43,296 nucleotides of DNA, taken from positions 1 through 43,296 of the forward strand of contig JAJZSN010000017.1 of assembly GCA_021849745.1 (NCBI GenBank), written 5' to 3'. Positions 32,059-41,800 of this stretch are shown here, one piece after another. This DNA comes from Bacillota bacterium (lineage in GTDB: Bacteria; Bacillota; GCA-003054495; Carboxydocellales; JAJZSN01). A program made the position numbers and the translations under genes. Numbering within the stretch: the first letter of the stretch is position 1; the number at the start of each line of letters is the position of its first letter. The notes under the pieces are model-generated. The model searched no databases. It saw only the letters and a program-made list of their open reading frames with translations, and was not told the DNA's origin.

Positions 32059-33214
32059 GAACAGTCATATCGTTTGTATTGCGGCGGCTGATTGGGCCGG
32101 CATGTGGGCTAGGGCCCAGCAGATCATGACCCTGCTGGCTAAGGAAGGCAATACAATTTTATACATAGACCCCCCCATCACCTTGCTTTCACCCATCAAA
32201 AACCTCGACCTGTGGGGCAACTGGGCCCGCTGGTGGGAAGGGGTGCGCCAGGTGGACGAAAACATTTATGTCTACACCCCCCCGATTTTTCTACCCTTTG
32301 GCAATAAATACGCCGGGATTAACAACCTGAACCAAAAGGCCCTGGCCCTGGGGATGAAAAGGGCCATGGACCGGCTGGGCTTCGGGGAGGATTATATTCT
32401 TTGGACCTATCTCCATACTACGGCTGATCTCATTGACCGGGTTAAGCCGGGTTTTGTTGTTTATGACTGCGCCGATGAACATGCCGCTTTTACTGGATTT
32501 ATTACCAAGGAAACGGTGGATAAACTGGAAGAACGGCTCATCAAGAAGTCTGATGCCGTTTTTGCTACTGCTACTGAATTACGTAACCGCAAGCAGAAAT
32601 ACCGGGAAGACATTCACTTGGTTCCCAACGGGGCAGATGTGGACCACTTCAAACAGGCCTTGAAGACGGATTTTCCGGTGGCTGAGGAACTGCAAAACCT
32701 TCCCCGGCCCATCATCGGCTTCTATGGCGGCATCAGTGACTGGATTGACCTGGCTTCGGTGGAAGAGGTGGCCAAGGCCCATCCTGAATGGTCGGTGGTG
32801 ATGGTGGGGCCGGTGGATACCGACATAACCCACCTGAAAAAGTACCCCAATCTGCAGTTCCTCGGCAAGCGGGACTATGGGCGGCTGCCTACTTACCTCA
32901 AGGGCTTTGATGTTTGCCTGGTGCCTTTTAAGATTAACGATTTGACTGTAAACGTAAATCCGGTTAAGCTATATGAGTACCTGGCTGCAGGCAAACCGGT
33001 GGTTTCCAGCCCCTTGCCGGAGGTGCGCCAGTTCAATGAAGTGGTGCGCATCGGGGAGACCCCGGCGGAATTTCTGGCCCAGGTGGAGGCGGCTTTGGTG
33101 GAAACCGGGGCCGAGGAAGTGGCCCGTCGGGTGGCCGTGGCTGAAGATAACTCCTGGCAGGCCCGCTGCAACAGGATGGTGGAGGTTATCCAGGAGAGGA
33201 GAGGGGAACTTTAA
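32051..33214 (+). CDS. Glycosyltransferase (GT4/TuaH-like)
   Basis: A 387-residue glycosyltransferase with a Rossmann-like C-terminal half (IGFYGGISDWIDLASVEEVA, then KLYEYLAAGKPVVSSPLPEV). The N-terminus starts HIVCIAAADWAGMWARAQQ, typical of TuaH-like transferases in teichuronic acid and similar clusters. ATG 32051 lies within the end of the previous gene and is preceded by GAAGGGG. It probably adds the next sugar in the same polymer as the upstream gene's product. Confidence 0.86.
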   Translation: MLKNSHIVCIAAADWAGMWARAQQIMTLLAKEGNTILYIDPPITLLSPIKNLDLWGNWARWWEGVRQVDENIYVYTPPIFLPFGNKYAGINNLNQKALALGMKRAMDRLGFGEDYILWTYLHTTADLIDRVKPGFVVYDCADEHAAFTGFITKETVDKLEERLIKKSDAVFATATELRNRKQKYREDIHLVPNGADVDHFKQALKTDFPVAEELQNLPRPIIGFYGGISDWIDLASVEEVAKAHPEWSVVMVGPVDTDITHLKKYPNLQFLGKRDYGRLPTYLKGFDVCLVPFKINDLTVNVNPVKLYEYLAAGKPVVSSPLPEVRQFNEVVRIGETPAEFLAQVEAALVETGAEEVARRVAVAEDNSWQARCNRMVEVIQERRGEL

Positions 33215-33217
33215 CCC

Positions 33218-34792
33218 ATGGTATCAGGAAAAAGCATAGCCAGGGCCGCCTTGATTATCATGGCCGCCACCCTGCTGGGACGGCTCCTGGGTTTCGTCCG
33301 GGAAACGGTTATTGCTGCTGAGTTCGGGGCCTCCATGGCCACTGATGCTTATAAAGCGGCCTATAACTTGCCCAACATATTGGGATTTACCATCACCGGA
33401 GCTTTTAATGCCGCTTTCATCCCCATCTTCACCCAGTCCTTGTTGGAGGATAACCGGGAAAGAACCTGGCGGCTGGCCAGCTCGGTGATTAACATAGTCC
33501 TTATATTTTTCATTCTTATAACCTTAGCCGGGATTTTCCTAGCTCCCTGGGTGGTGGAACTTACCGCCCCCGGTTTCAAAGGCCAGGTTTTCACCCTGAC
33601 CACCGAATTAATGCAAATCATTTTTCCCACCCTGATTTTCATGGCTTTGGCCGGGATTACCTCAGGGATGCTTAACTCTCAACAACACTTTCTCTTGCCC
33701 TCCCTGGGCCCTATAGTGGCCAGTACAGGGGTAATCGCCTCGGTATTTCTTCTGGTTCCCACCATGGGAATTTATGGCCTGGCAGTGGGAACCTTGGTAG
33801 GCTTCGCCGGGCAGTTTTTGGTTCAGGTGCCCCAGTTATATAAACAAGGTTTTCGCTATCATTTCTGCCTGGACTGGCGTGATCCTACTATCAGCAAGAT
33901 GGGGAAACTCATTCTCCCTGTTCTCATCGGGGTAGGAGTGGGGCAAATCAGCATCATCGTAGATCAGCGCTTTGCCTCCCACCTGGCGGAAGGCAGTGTA
34001 GCCGCCCTGAATTTTGCCCACCGCTTGATGCAGCTGCCCTTGGGGTTATTTGTATCTGCTCTGGCCATACCCCTGTTCCCGGCCTTTTCAGCCTATGCGG
34101 CCAAAAATGACCTGGATTCCATTAAAAAAACCCTGGTTAAAGGGATTAATCTTTACGTCTTGATAATGATTCCCGCTACGGTGGGCTTGATGATTCTCAG
34201 TACTCCCATTGTCAAACTCCTTTTCGAGCGGGGGGCTTTTGACGCCCAGGATACTGAAATTACCGCTTATGCTCTGTTTTTCTTCTCCTTGGGGTTGATT
34301 GGCTTTGCGGTGCGGGATCTTTTCACCAGGGTTTTCTATGCCCTGAAGGACACCACTACCCCGGTGGTGGTGGCGGCCTTGGCGGTGGCCCTGAACGTGG
34401 TTCTCAACCTCTATTTGGTGGACCGGATGGGGGTCGGGGGCTTGGCCCTAAGCACATCCATCGCTACCTTTGCCAATCTGGTGGGTCAAGGCTGGTTGCT
34501 GCGCAGGAAAATTGGCTCCTTCCTGACCCCTGAGACGTGGGTCACCTGGGTCAAGGTGGGCATAGCCTCAGCGGTTATGGCGGTGGCGGTATGGTTTATT
34601 CACTGGGAACTGGCCCAATTGCTAACCTTGGGCGGTACCAAGGGACAACTGGTGCTGGTGGGCGCCTCCATCCTGGCAGGGGCTTTGGTCTATGGAATTC
34701 TGGTTTTTGTTCTGCGAATCCCTGAAGCAAGTTATCTTATCAATATGGTCCGGGAAAAACTAAACCGCAACCGGGCAGAGGAGGCAAAATAA
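33218..34792 (+). CDS. murJ: MurJ-family lipid flippase
   Basis: A 524-residue MATE/MviN-superfamily flippase with about 14 membrane segments. The N-terminus ARAALIIMAATLLGRLLGFVRE is the characteristic MurJ start, and GMLNSQQHFLLPSLGP and TTPVVVAALAVALNVVLN are typical later segments. It transports lipid II or a lipid-linked wall precursor across the membrane. Spacing to its neighbours is 3 and 0 bases, so it belongs to an operon with two glycosyltransferases and a nucleotidyltransferase. This context suggests a copy used for a secondary polymer, but the essential lipid II flippase cannot be excluded. Confidence 0.93.
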   Translation: MVSGKSIARAALIIMAATLLGRLLGFVRETVIAAEFGASMATDAYKAAYNLPNILGFTITGAFNAAFIPIFTQSLLEDNRERTWRLASSVINIVLIFFILITLAGIFLAPWVVELTAPGFKGQVFTLTTELMQIIFPTLIFMALAGITSGMLNSQQHFLLPSLGPIVASTGVIASVFLLVPTMGIYGLAVGTLVGFAGQFLVQVPQLYKQGFRYHFCLDWRDPTISKMGKLILPVLIGVGVGQISIIVDQRFASHLAEGSVAALNFAHRLMQLPLGLFVSALAIPLFPAFSAYAAKNDLDSIKKTLVKGINLYVLIMIPATVGLMILSTPIVKLLFERGAFDAQDTEITAYALFFFSLGLIGFAVRDLFTRVFYALKDTTTPVVVAALAVALNVVLNLYLVDRMGVGGLALSTSIATFANLVGQGWLLRRKIGSFLTPETWVTWVKVGIASAVMAVAVWFIHWELAQLLTLGGTKGQLVLVGASILAGALVYGILVFVLRIPEASYLINMVREKLNRNRAEEAK

Positions 34793-35521
34793 ATGCAGGC
34801 AATTATTCTGGCGGCAGGAATGGGCAAAAGACTACTGCCTTTAACCGAAAAAACCCCCAAAGGGCTAATCAAGGTAGGGGAAAAAACCCTCACCGAGTAT
34901 TCCGTGGAAAAACTACTCAAACTAGGGATAAATAACATTAACATCGTCACCGGCCACGAAGCCGAGGCCTTCCCCAAATTACTGGGAGAAAGCTTTCCCG
35001 GTGTAAAGATTAACTATATCTACAACGAAAGATACGATACCACCAATAATTCTTATTCTATCTGGCTGGCCTGCGAGGCCATGGCCGACGGCTTCCTATT
35101 GCTCAATTCCGATATCATCTACGATACTTACATCCTCGAAAAAATGGTGGCCGCCGACGCTTCCGCCTGCCTGGCCATCGACACCGTGAAAAAACTAGGT
35201 GACGAAGAAATGAAGGTCAGCATCACCGACAACCGCATCACCGCTATAAGTAAGCAGGTTCCCCTTACGGAAGCCAAAGGCGAATACATCGGCATCATGA
35301 AACTGGACCGCCAAGCCAGCGCCTTGCTGCTCCGGCACCTGGAAGATTCCTTAATGAAACGCCAGGAGCTGAACATCTACTACGAGGATGTTTTGCACTA
35401 TATGCTTCCAGAATACCCCGTGGTCGCCGTAGACACTGACGGCCGCCCCTGGACGGAGATAGATACCCTTGAGGATTACGATTTCGCAGTTAATAAGGTG
35501 TACCCTGCGGTATGCTTATAA
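34793..35521 (+). CDS. Sugar-phosphate/alcohol-phosphate cytidylyltransferase-like protein
   Basis: A 242-residue NTP-transferase beginning IILAAGMGKRLLPLTEKTPKG (the pyrophosphorylase signature G-x-G-x-R with PKG). The YDTTNNSYSIWLA segment, NSDIIYD metal site and WTEIDTLEDYDFA end are most like LicC-type phosphocholine or inositol-phosphate cytidylyltransferases. It starts immediately after the MurJ stop (TAAATG). A CDP-activated phospho-alcohol would be the donor for the CDP-alcohol phosphatidyltransferase encoded at 36754. Confidence 0.85.
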   Translation: MQAIILAAGMGKRLLPLTEKTPKGLIKVGEKTLTEYSVEKLLKLGINNINIVTGHEAEAFPKLLGESFPGVKINYIYNERYDTTNNSYSIWLACEAMADGFLLLNSDIIYDTYILEKMVAADASACLAIDTVKKLGDEEMKVSITDNRITAISKQVPLTEAKGEYIGIMKLDRQASALLLRHLEDSLMKRQELNIYYEDVLHYMLPEYPVVAVDTDGRPWTEIDTLEDYDFAVNKVYPAVCL

Positions 35522-35570
35522 GTTTACTTTGCGGTCAGGGGTTAGGTTGGGGTATTCTTGGAAGAGGGTT

Positions 35571-35598
35571 CATAGTTCGTAGTTCGTAGTTCATAGTT
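35571..35598 (-). repeat. 7-bp tandem repeat, four inverted units (CRTAGTT)
   Basis: CATAGTT, CGTAGTT, CGTAGTT and CATAGTT are the exact reverse complement of the AACTAYG units at 30857-30888. Confidence 0.8.
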
Positions 35599-35626
35599 GT
35601 TTTGGGGAAGTTTCAGGGGGTTTTTA

Positions 35627-35654
35627 AGCTGATAGCTGACAGCTGACAGCTGCC
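35627..35654 (+). repeat. 7-bp tandem repeat, four units (AGCTGAC)
   Basis: AGCTGAT, AGCTGAC, AGCTGAC and AGCTGCC follow directly. It is related to the AGCTAC units at 30640-30755, on the opposite side of the polymer operon. Confidence 0.75.
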
Positions 35655-35693
35655 CCCAAACCTCCCCACCCAAAAGAAGGGAGGCGACAACCC

Positions 35694-36752
35694 ATGGGTC
35701 TTAACCAAATAAATATCCCCCGCTACTTCCGCCTAGTCAAAGGAACCCCCGAAGCAGGCAGAACCCTGGTGGAACTCATCAGCAAACTCAAAGCCGGTAA
35801 GCCCCTCTTCATCATGGGCCATCACTCCTCCCAACTACTGGGCCGCCCCCTGCTGGAACAATTCGGCTGGGAGCTACCTCGGTGGGATGAGCTCATCATC
35901 GAGGCCAACAACCGGGCCCAAGTGGATCTTGTCCGTCGCCGGATAAGGGAAGAGGGCCACGACCTGGTGGTGGGCATAGGCTCCGGCCGGGTGCTGGATG
36001 TGGCCAAGTATGGGGCGGCCCTGGAAGGGGTCAACTTTCTCAGCATGCCTACCCTCCTGTCCCATGACGGCATTTGCTCCCCGGTAGCGGTGATTAAGGA
36101 TGAAGAGGGCCGCAACCGCAGCCTTGGCGCCCGGATGCCCTCAGGCATCATCATCGACTTGGAGACCATCAAAAAAGCCCCGCTGCGCACCATTCGGGCC
36201 GGTATCGGGGACTTAGTTTCCAACCTTTCCGCCATCGCCGATTGGGAACTGGCGGCGGCCAAGGTGGGGGAACAGATAGATGATTTTGCCGCTCTTACTT
36301 CCAAGACGGCTACCATAGCCCTTCTGGAGAGTAAGATTACCGATATCACCAATGAAACTTTCTTGAGTATGCTGGCCAATGGCTTGATATTGAGCGGAGT
36401 GGCCATGGAAATAGCGGGCAACAGCCGCCCCAGCAGCGGATCTGAGCATAAGTTCAGTCATGCCCTGGATGAACTTTATCGTTTACCCAATCTCCACGGT
36501 GAACAGGTGGCGGTGGGGGTAATCCTTTGCACTTACCTGCGGGGTGGTGACTGGCAAGAGATTAAGGAATTTTTTAGCCGTTTGGCCATTCCCACCACAG
36601 CGAAGCAACTGGGAATTGGGGCCGAAGAATTAGTGCAGGCCTTAGTCCATGCCCCGGCCACCAGGGCCGGCCGATATACCATTTTGGAAGATGTTAAAAT
36701 TGATGCCAAGCTGGCCAGGGAAGCGGCCCGGGCTACAGGAGTGATTGACTAA
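35694..36752 (+). CDS. sn-glycerol-1-phosphate dehydrogenase (AraM/EgsA family)
   Basis: Reduces dihydroxyacetone phosphate to sn-glycerol-1-phosphate with NAD(P)H; a member of the iron-containing alcohol dehydrogenase-like fold. The 352 residues show the nucleotide-binding GIGSGRVLDVAKYGA, the SHDGICSPVAV motif and the metal-binding GSEHKFSHALD plus a later NLHGEQVAVG, all typical of the archaeal-type enzyme. GGGAGG precedes the ATG by about 8 bases. It follows the cytidylyltransferase and overlaps or abuts the CDP-alcohol phosphatidyltransferase. In Bacillus the G1P from AraM feeds heptaprenylglyceryl phosphate; here a CDP-linked use seems likelier from the neighbours. Confidence 0.9.
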   Translation: MGLNQINIPRYFRLVKGTPEAGRTLVELISKLKAGKPLFIMGHHSSQLLGRPLLEQFGWELPRWDELIIEANNRAQVDLVRRRIREEGHDLVVGIGSGRVLDVAKYGAALEGVNFLSMPTLLSHDGICSPVAVIKDEEGRNRSLGARMPSGIIIDLETIKKAPLRTIRAGIGDLVSNLSAIADWELAAAKVGEQIDDFAALTSKTATIALLESKITDITNETFLSMLANGLILSGVAMEIAGNSRPSSGSEHKFSHALDELYRLPNLHGEQVAVGVILCTYLRGGDWQEIKEFFSRLAIPTTAKQLGIGAEELVQALVHAPATRAGRYTILEDVKIDAKLAREAARATGVID

Positions 36753-36753
36753 A

Positions 36754-37554
36754 ATGACAGCAAACAAGCAGAAAATGTCCAAAAGAGAAATTCGGCAGCG
36801 GATCAAAAAGGCGGTTAAGACCGAGGATGGTATCATTGCAACCTTAATTAGTAGTAAGTTCTCAGCCTTTTTGCTCTATTTCATCGGCCCCTCATCAATA
36901 ACCCCTAACCAGGTATCGGTTTTTTCTCTTATTTTAAGTTTTATTGCAGCGTACCTTTTATACCTGGGTGAATACTGGGCCTTGGTGGCAGGGGCCATCA
37001 TGATTCAGGTGCATTTCATCTTCGACTGCCTGGACGGGGAACTGGCCCGATTCCATGAGCGGCCCTCCATTTATGGAGGCTGGTTGGATCAGATGATTGA
37101 CCGGATTTCCGAATTTCTCTTCATCATGGGACTTACCTGGGGTATCTATAACCAGACCGGTGACTGGTGGCTCTGGCCCCTGGGGAGCATGGCCTTTTTC
37201 TCGTTGTTTATGTACTACTTTTCCGATGCGGCCATTTCACCTTTAATCCGCCGGGAACAGGAAAAGGGCAAGGATGTTGAAGTTCCTGCCTCCATGGCCC
37301 AGACCGGGGCCGCCACTACCGCCGATGTCCTAGGTGACAGCCTAGTTTCCCGGATGAAGCGAATCCTCGTCAAAATGGGTGTCAAAGGCAGTTTCCTCAG
37401 CACCATCCTCGGCCGCGACATGCAGCTATTCATGATCAGCCTAGCCGCAGTCACCAACCTGACCGTCCCGCTGTTTATCTTTTTCTCCACAGTCCTTAAC
37501 GCTTACTGGATATTGAGATCGTACCGATATTGGGTGAGGAGAATTGCGGCATAG
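36754..37554 (+). CDS. CDP-alcohol phosphatidyltransferase
   Basis: A 266-residue integral membrane enzyme that moves a phospho-alcohol from CDP to an acceptor alcohol. The family signature is complete: D-G-x2-A-R (DCLDGELAR), then eight residues, G, three residues, D, three residues, D (GGWLDQMID). About six hydrophobic segments follow. The ATG at 36754 is one base after the preceding stop. With the G1P dehydrogenase and the cytidylyltransferase it could form a three-step CDP-glycerol-like pathway; phosphatidylglycerol or phosphatidylinositol-type synthesis are the alternatives. Confidence 0.9.
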   Translation: MTANKQKMSKREIRQRIKKAVKTEDGIIATLISSKFSAFLLYFIGPSSITPNQVSVFSLILSFIAAYLLYLGEYWALVAGAIMIQVHFIFDCLDGELARFHERPSIYGGWLDQMIDRISEFLFIMGLTWGIYNQTGDWWLWPLGSMAFFSLFMYYFSDAAISPLIRREQEKGKDVEVPASMAQTGAATTADVLGDSLVSRMKRILVKMGVKGSFLSTILGRDMQLFMISLAAVTNLTVPLFIFFSTVLNAYWILRSYRYWVRRIAA

Positions 37555-37572
37555 GAAGGGGGGTATTCCTCA

Positions 37573-37596
37573 GGGGAGGTTCGAACCCCGCCCCCC
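37573..37596 (+). other. GC-rich hairpin between convergent genes
   Basis: GGGGAGG and the matching CCCCGCCCC flank TTCGAA. It lies in the short gap between the two tail-to-tail genes (37554 and 37621) and may act as a shared terminator, though there is no T-run. Confidence 0.3.
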
Positions 37597-37620
37597 GACC
37601 CATGAACCCCAGCCCCCAAG

Positions 37621-38103
37621 CTACTCCCCAATCGCAATTTCCTGCGGAATTGACCTAAACTCATACTTCTGGGTTTTCAGGAAAAACTCTTTTCCGATTT
37701 TCAACTCCTGGCCGCCGAAAATTATTTCGGCAGGACCCACAACCTTGGAATCCCTAGCGGTAACAAAGGCATCCTTGAGTAATGGATCTTCCCCTCTTAC
37801 CATGATACCGTCTTCGTTGGGGTTTCTGGTGCTGGCAGGTACGATTTTCACATCAATAATCTCAGCTCCCGTAACGGCCCCGCTGGCTACCAACCTATCC
37901 CCCGCCTTGATGTCATCGGCATCATTGGGGTGGAGAGCAGAAACCCTGAAAACAGCGGTGATGGTTTTAGGCTTGACCTCTGCCCCGCTAAACTGGGTTC
38001 TATATAGAATACCCCCGCCAACCAGAACAATGAGGAGTATTACCAAAAGATCAATAGGATTAATTATACCCAGAAATTTTCCCCGTTCATCGATAAGTTT
38101 CAC
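37621..38103 (-). CDS. DUF4330-family membrane-anchored protein
   Basis: A 160-residue protein starting MKLIDERGKFLGIINPIDLLV followed by a single membrane helix (LLVILLIVLVGGGILY), the pattern of DUF4330. The external part is beta-rich (VFRVSALHPNDADDIKAGDRLVAS). The function is unknown; family members often neighbour envelope polysaccharide genes. It ends tail to tail with the CDP-alcohol phosphatidyltransferase gene. On its upstream side, 175 bases separate it from the divergent fabZ. Confidence 0.85.
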   Translation of the reverse strand: MKLIDERGKFLGIINPIDLLVILLIVLVGGGILYRTQFSGAEVKPKTITAVFRVSALHPNDADDIKAGDRLVASGAVTGAEIIDVKIVPASTRNPNEDGIMVRGEDPLLKDAFVTARDSKVVGPAEIIFGGQELKIGKEFFLKTQKYEFRSIPQEIAIGE

Positions 38104-38278
38104 TTCTTCATCACCTTTCGTAACATGTTCTTTACCACCTAATTATTCGACAACAATTTAAATTATATTCGTTAACTTTTCCTTTTTTCCTGCCATTACA
38201 AAAGATTTGGAAAGGATTTTTCTGATTAATGTAGAAGAAAGTTAAATTGCCTATTAATTTACTTAGGAGGAAATTTTC

Positions 38279-38704
38279 ATGTTAGACATAAATGAGATTC
38301 AAAAGATCTTACCCCATCGTTATCCTTTTTTACTGGTAGACCGGATTCTGGAGGTGGAACCGGGGAAAAAGGTAGTGGGCCTGAAAAATGTCAGCGCCAA
38401 CGAACCCTTTTTTCAGGGCCATTTTCCAGGATACCCGGTGATGCCGGGGGTGCTCATTATTGAAGCTTTGGCCCAGGTAGGGGCAGTAGCCTTGCTGTCT
38501 CTGGATGAGTACAAGGGTAAAATAGCCTTCCTGGCGGGAATTGACAAGGCCCGGTTTCGGCAGCAGGTGGTACCGGGGGACCAACTGGTGATGGAAGTGG
38601 AAATGTTGAAGCTCAGGGGGGCGGTGGGCAAGGCCCAGGCCGTAGCCAAGGTAGGCGATAAAGTAGCTGCCGAAGCAGAGATAATGTTTGCCATAAACAA
38701 ATAA
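38279..38704 (+). CDS. fabZ: (3R)-hydroxyacyl-ACP dehydratase FabZ
   Basis: Dehydrates 3-hydroxyacyl-ACP in fatty acid synthesis. The 141 residues show the classic N-terminal [14 protein letters not shown], the catalytic His in [12 protein letters not shown] and catalytic Glu in [19 protein letters not shown] precedes the ATG by 8 bases. It stands alone rather than in a fab operon and is placed between envelope genes. Confidence 0.96.
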   Translation: MLDINEIQKILPHRYPFLLVDRILEVEPGKKVVGLKNVSANEPFFQGHFPGYPVMPGVLIIEALAQVGAVALLSLDEYKGKIAFLAGIDKARFRQQVVPGDQLVMEVEMLKLRGAVGKAQAVAKVGDKVAAEAEIMFAINK

Positions 38705-38851
38705 TATTTTCGGCAAAGGAGAAACCCTGCAAACAATAGTTTGATTTGACAGCATGGTTGGGCACCTGCGGCGCCTATTATCTGTAAAGAACAAGGAAAA
38801 ACACCTTTTTCTGTCGAATATAGATAGTTATTAACCAATTGGAGGGAAACC

Positions 38852-41800
38852 ATGCGCAAAATAATTGCCACAACCGTGGCTGTGATAATGTTTTTAGGCG
38901 TCGGTCCTGTTCAGGCCGCCTCTTTTCAAGATATTTACGGCAATTGGGCTCAACAAGATATTCACAGGTTAGCAAGCCAGAATATCGTTGAAGGCATGGA
39001 AGGACAATTTATGCCCCAGCAGCCCATCACCAGGGTGCAGTTTGCTAAACTTATGGTCTCAGCCATGGGCCTGGCTGATGAGGCCAAGGCCGCTGCCCGT
39101 GGTGACTCCGGATTTAAAGATATCCCGGCCAACTATTGGGGAAATGGTTATATTATAGTGGCTAAGGAACAAGGTATCATCAATGGTTATGAAGATGGGG
39201 CTTTCAGACCGAACCAATTGATTCGGCGGGATGAGATTTCAGTCATCCTTACCCGGGCTTTAGGGATTGGGGCTGACTCCAATAAGACTACTTCCTCAAA
39301 GGTTGATTTTATTGATAAAGCAGAAATTCCTAAGTGGGCGCAAGATTCTGTTGCCCAAGCTGTTAATTTTGAATTGATTAACGGATATCCCGACAATACC
39401 TTTAGGCCTACCCGGTCAACCACCCGGGCCGAGGCTACCGCTTTAATTAATCGTTACCTTACCAAACTAGGTTGGGCCTATGATTTCTATGGTTCCGTGG
39501 TGGAAATCGATAGTAAAGTTAAGACCGTTGGCATAGAAATTGATGGACTTAAGTATACTTTTGTTTATAACCAGAATACGGATTTTTATAATGATAAACT
39601 GGTGGCCAGCGCTTCAATGCTTAAGCCCGGTCAAAAGGTATATTTTAATGTCGACCAAATGGGGGTTGTCACTTACCTCCAGATTAGTTCCTCTGATATA
39701 GCATCGCAGGTTAAGATTTTACATAAGCAGGGCGACCAAGTATTACGGAACCAGGAGATAGGTTCATTAGCCTGGAAGGTAGAATTATCTCCGGAATTAC
39801 TCTCTGAAGATAAAACAAAAGAAACCAAAAACCCTGAATTAAGTATGGAAATAACCAAAAAGGAAATGGGTGTTCAGGATTTTACCAGGGTTACCGATTC
39901 AGACGGCTCAGGTCAGATTGTGGCCATCATTGATACCGGTGTGGATCCCGGACACCCCGATTTACAGGTAACCACCGGCGGTCAGAAAAAGATTGTAGAT
40001 TGGGTAGACTTCACCGATGAGGGCAAAGTCTATACCCAGAACAGAGCGGTTGCCCAAAATGGGATTATTATTTTGGAAGACGAATATCAGATTGGGAATA
40101 TTACTTCTAAAAGCGGTATTTATAAAATGGGCTTTCTTCAGGAAAGCTATTTAACAAGTGAAAAAGGTTATGGGACAGATCTAAACGGTAACGGCAAAAC
40201 CAACGATCAGTATGCTGTTCTTCTAGTGGATGCCGGTAAAGCCGGTCAATATGATACCGTTTATGTTGATACCAACAGCAACCGTAGTTTTACCGATGAA
40301 CAGGCTTTAAAAGTTTATAAGCAACAGCCCCAGTATGGTTTTATACCCGGCCAGAATGAAAAGAATAAATTTGATTTTGTGGTGGCTGGGCTTTCCACTA
40401 AGGGTGAATACGTTCATTTAGGTTTTGATGTTAACGGCCATGGAACTCACGTGGCTGGAATCGCTGCCGCCAACGGCCAGATTCAGGGGGTGGCCCCCGG
40501 CGCCAAAATCATGGCCATCAAAACCGTTGATGGGGCCGGTGATGCCGCTTCGTGGGGCAACATCATCAGTGCCGTAGAATACGCTGCCGCCAATGGGGCT
40601 TCGGTAATCAACCTGAGCCTGGGCCTCCCAATTAATGATCCCAGAGGAACCCATTATGTTAACCAGGCTATTGAGAATATCTCCAAAAAGTACGGTGTCC
40701 ACGTAGTGGTTGCTGCCGGTAACTCTGGGCCAGGTTTATCCACCATCAATGTTCCCGGTAATTCTTCAGGGGTTATCAGTGTGGGTGCCTTTGTTTCACC
40801 GGCCATGTGGAAACAGGATTACGGTTACGATATTCCCTTGGAAACCCTCTGGTTTTTTAGTTCCATGGGTCCACGCCTCGATGGCGCCCAGGTGCCTATG
40901 GTGGTGGCTCCTGGCAGCGCTGTATCTTCATGGATTTTTCGGGGTTATGAACTGAAGGAAGGAACCAGTATGGCGGCTCCTCATGTTACTGGGGCGGTGG
41001 CCTTGCTGGCTCAAGAAGCGGCCCGGCAAAAGGTGCAAATAACTCCCCAGACCATGCGTAAAGCTTTAGCCATGGGTTCCAGAAACTTGTCCCACCTTAC
41101 CGATATGGAACAGGGTTATGGGGTGGTTAATTTACTTAGTTCATGGTATGCTTTGAAGAATCTTAAACCAGGCAACGAATTTGCTGTCCAGGTATTTAAT
41201 CAAAAGTATAACAACGGACCAGGATTATATGCACGCGGGTTTGAACCCGGACAGTTGACTTATAAACTTTTTAACCTAGGTTCTTATAGTCAAAAATTGA
41301 TGTTAAGCACCAATGCCCCTTGGGTAGAGGTTGATCAAAAAGAAGTTAATGTGCCCCGAAATGGAGCCCGTCGTTTTGATGTAAACTTTAACAGTCTTGA
41401 TAAGCCGGGATTATATAGCAGCCGTATCAAGGCTGACAACCCCGATACTCCGGGGATTGATTTAGAGATTTTTAATACCTTGGTTAAGCCTTACTATCTG
41501 AGCAGCGATAAGGAAAATAAGTTTCTGGAAAGCAACAGCTTACCGGCCGCACAATACAAGAGGTATTATATCTCGGTTCCTAAGGGTACCAATCAGATGG
41601 ACATTAAACTGGAAGTTCCCACTGTAACCCAGGGTAAATATGCCGGCCGGGCAAGGCTCCATGTCTTCACCCCCAGTGGTGAAGAGTTTAAGCACGACCT
41701 CCTTGATTGGGCGGGAGTTGCCCCGGACTCACCGGGGAAAGGAACAGCTTCTAAGACAGTTAGTCGTCCCCAGCCTGGTATTTGGGAAGTGGTTGTTTAT

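Noticed and set aside
37573..37596. tRNA T-arm-like GGTTCGAACC.
   Set aside because: There is no acceptor, D or anticodon arm around it and only 66 bases between the genes.
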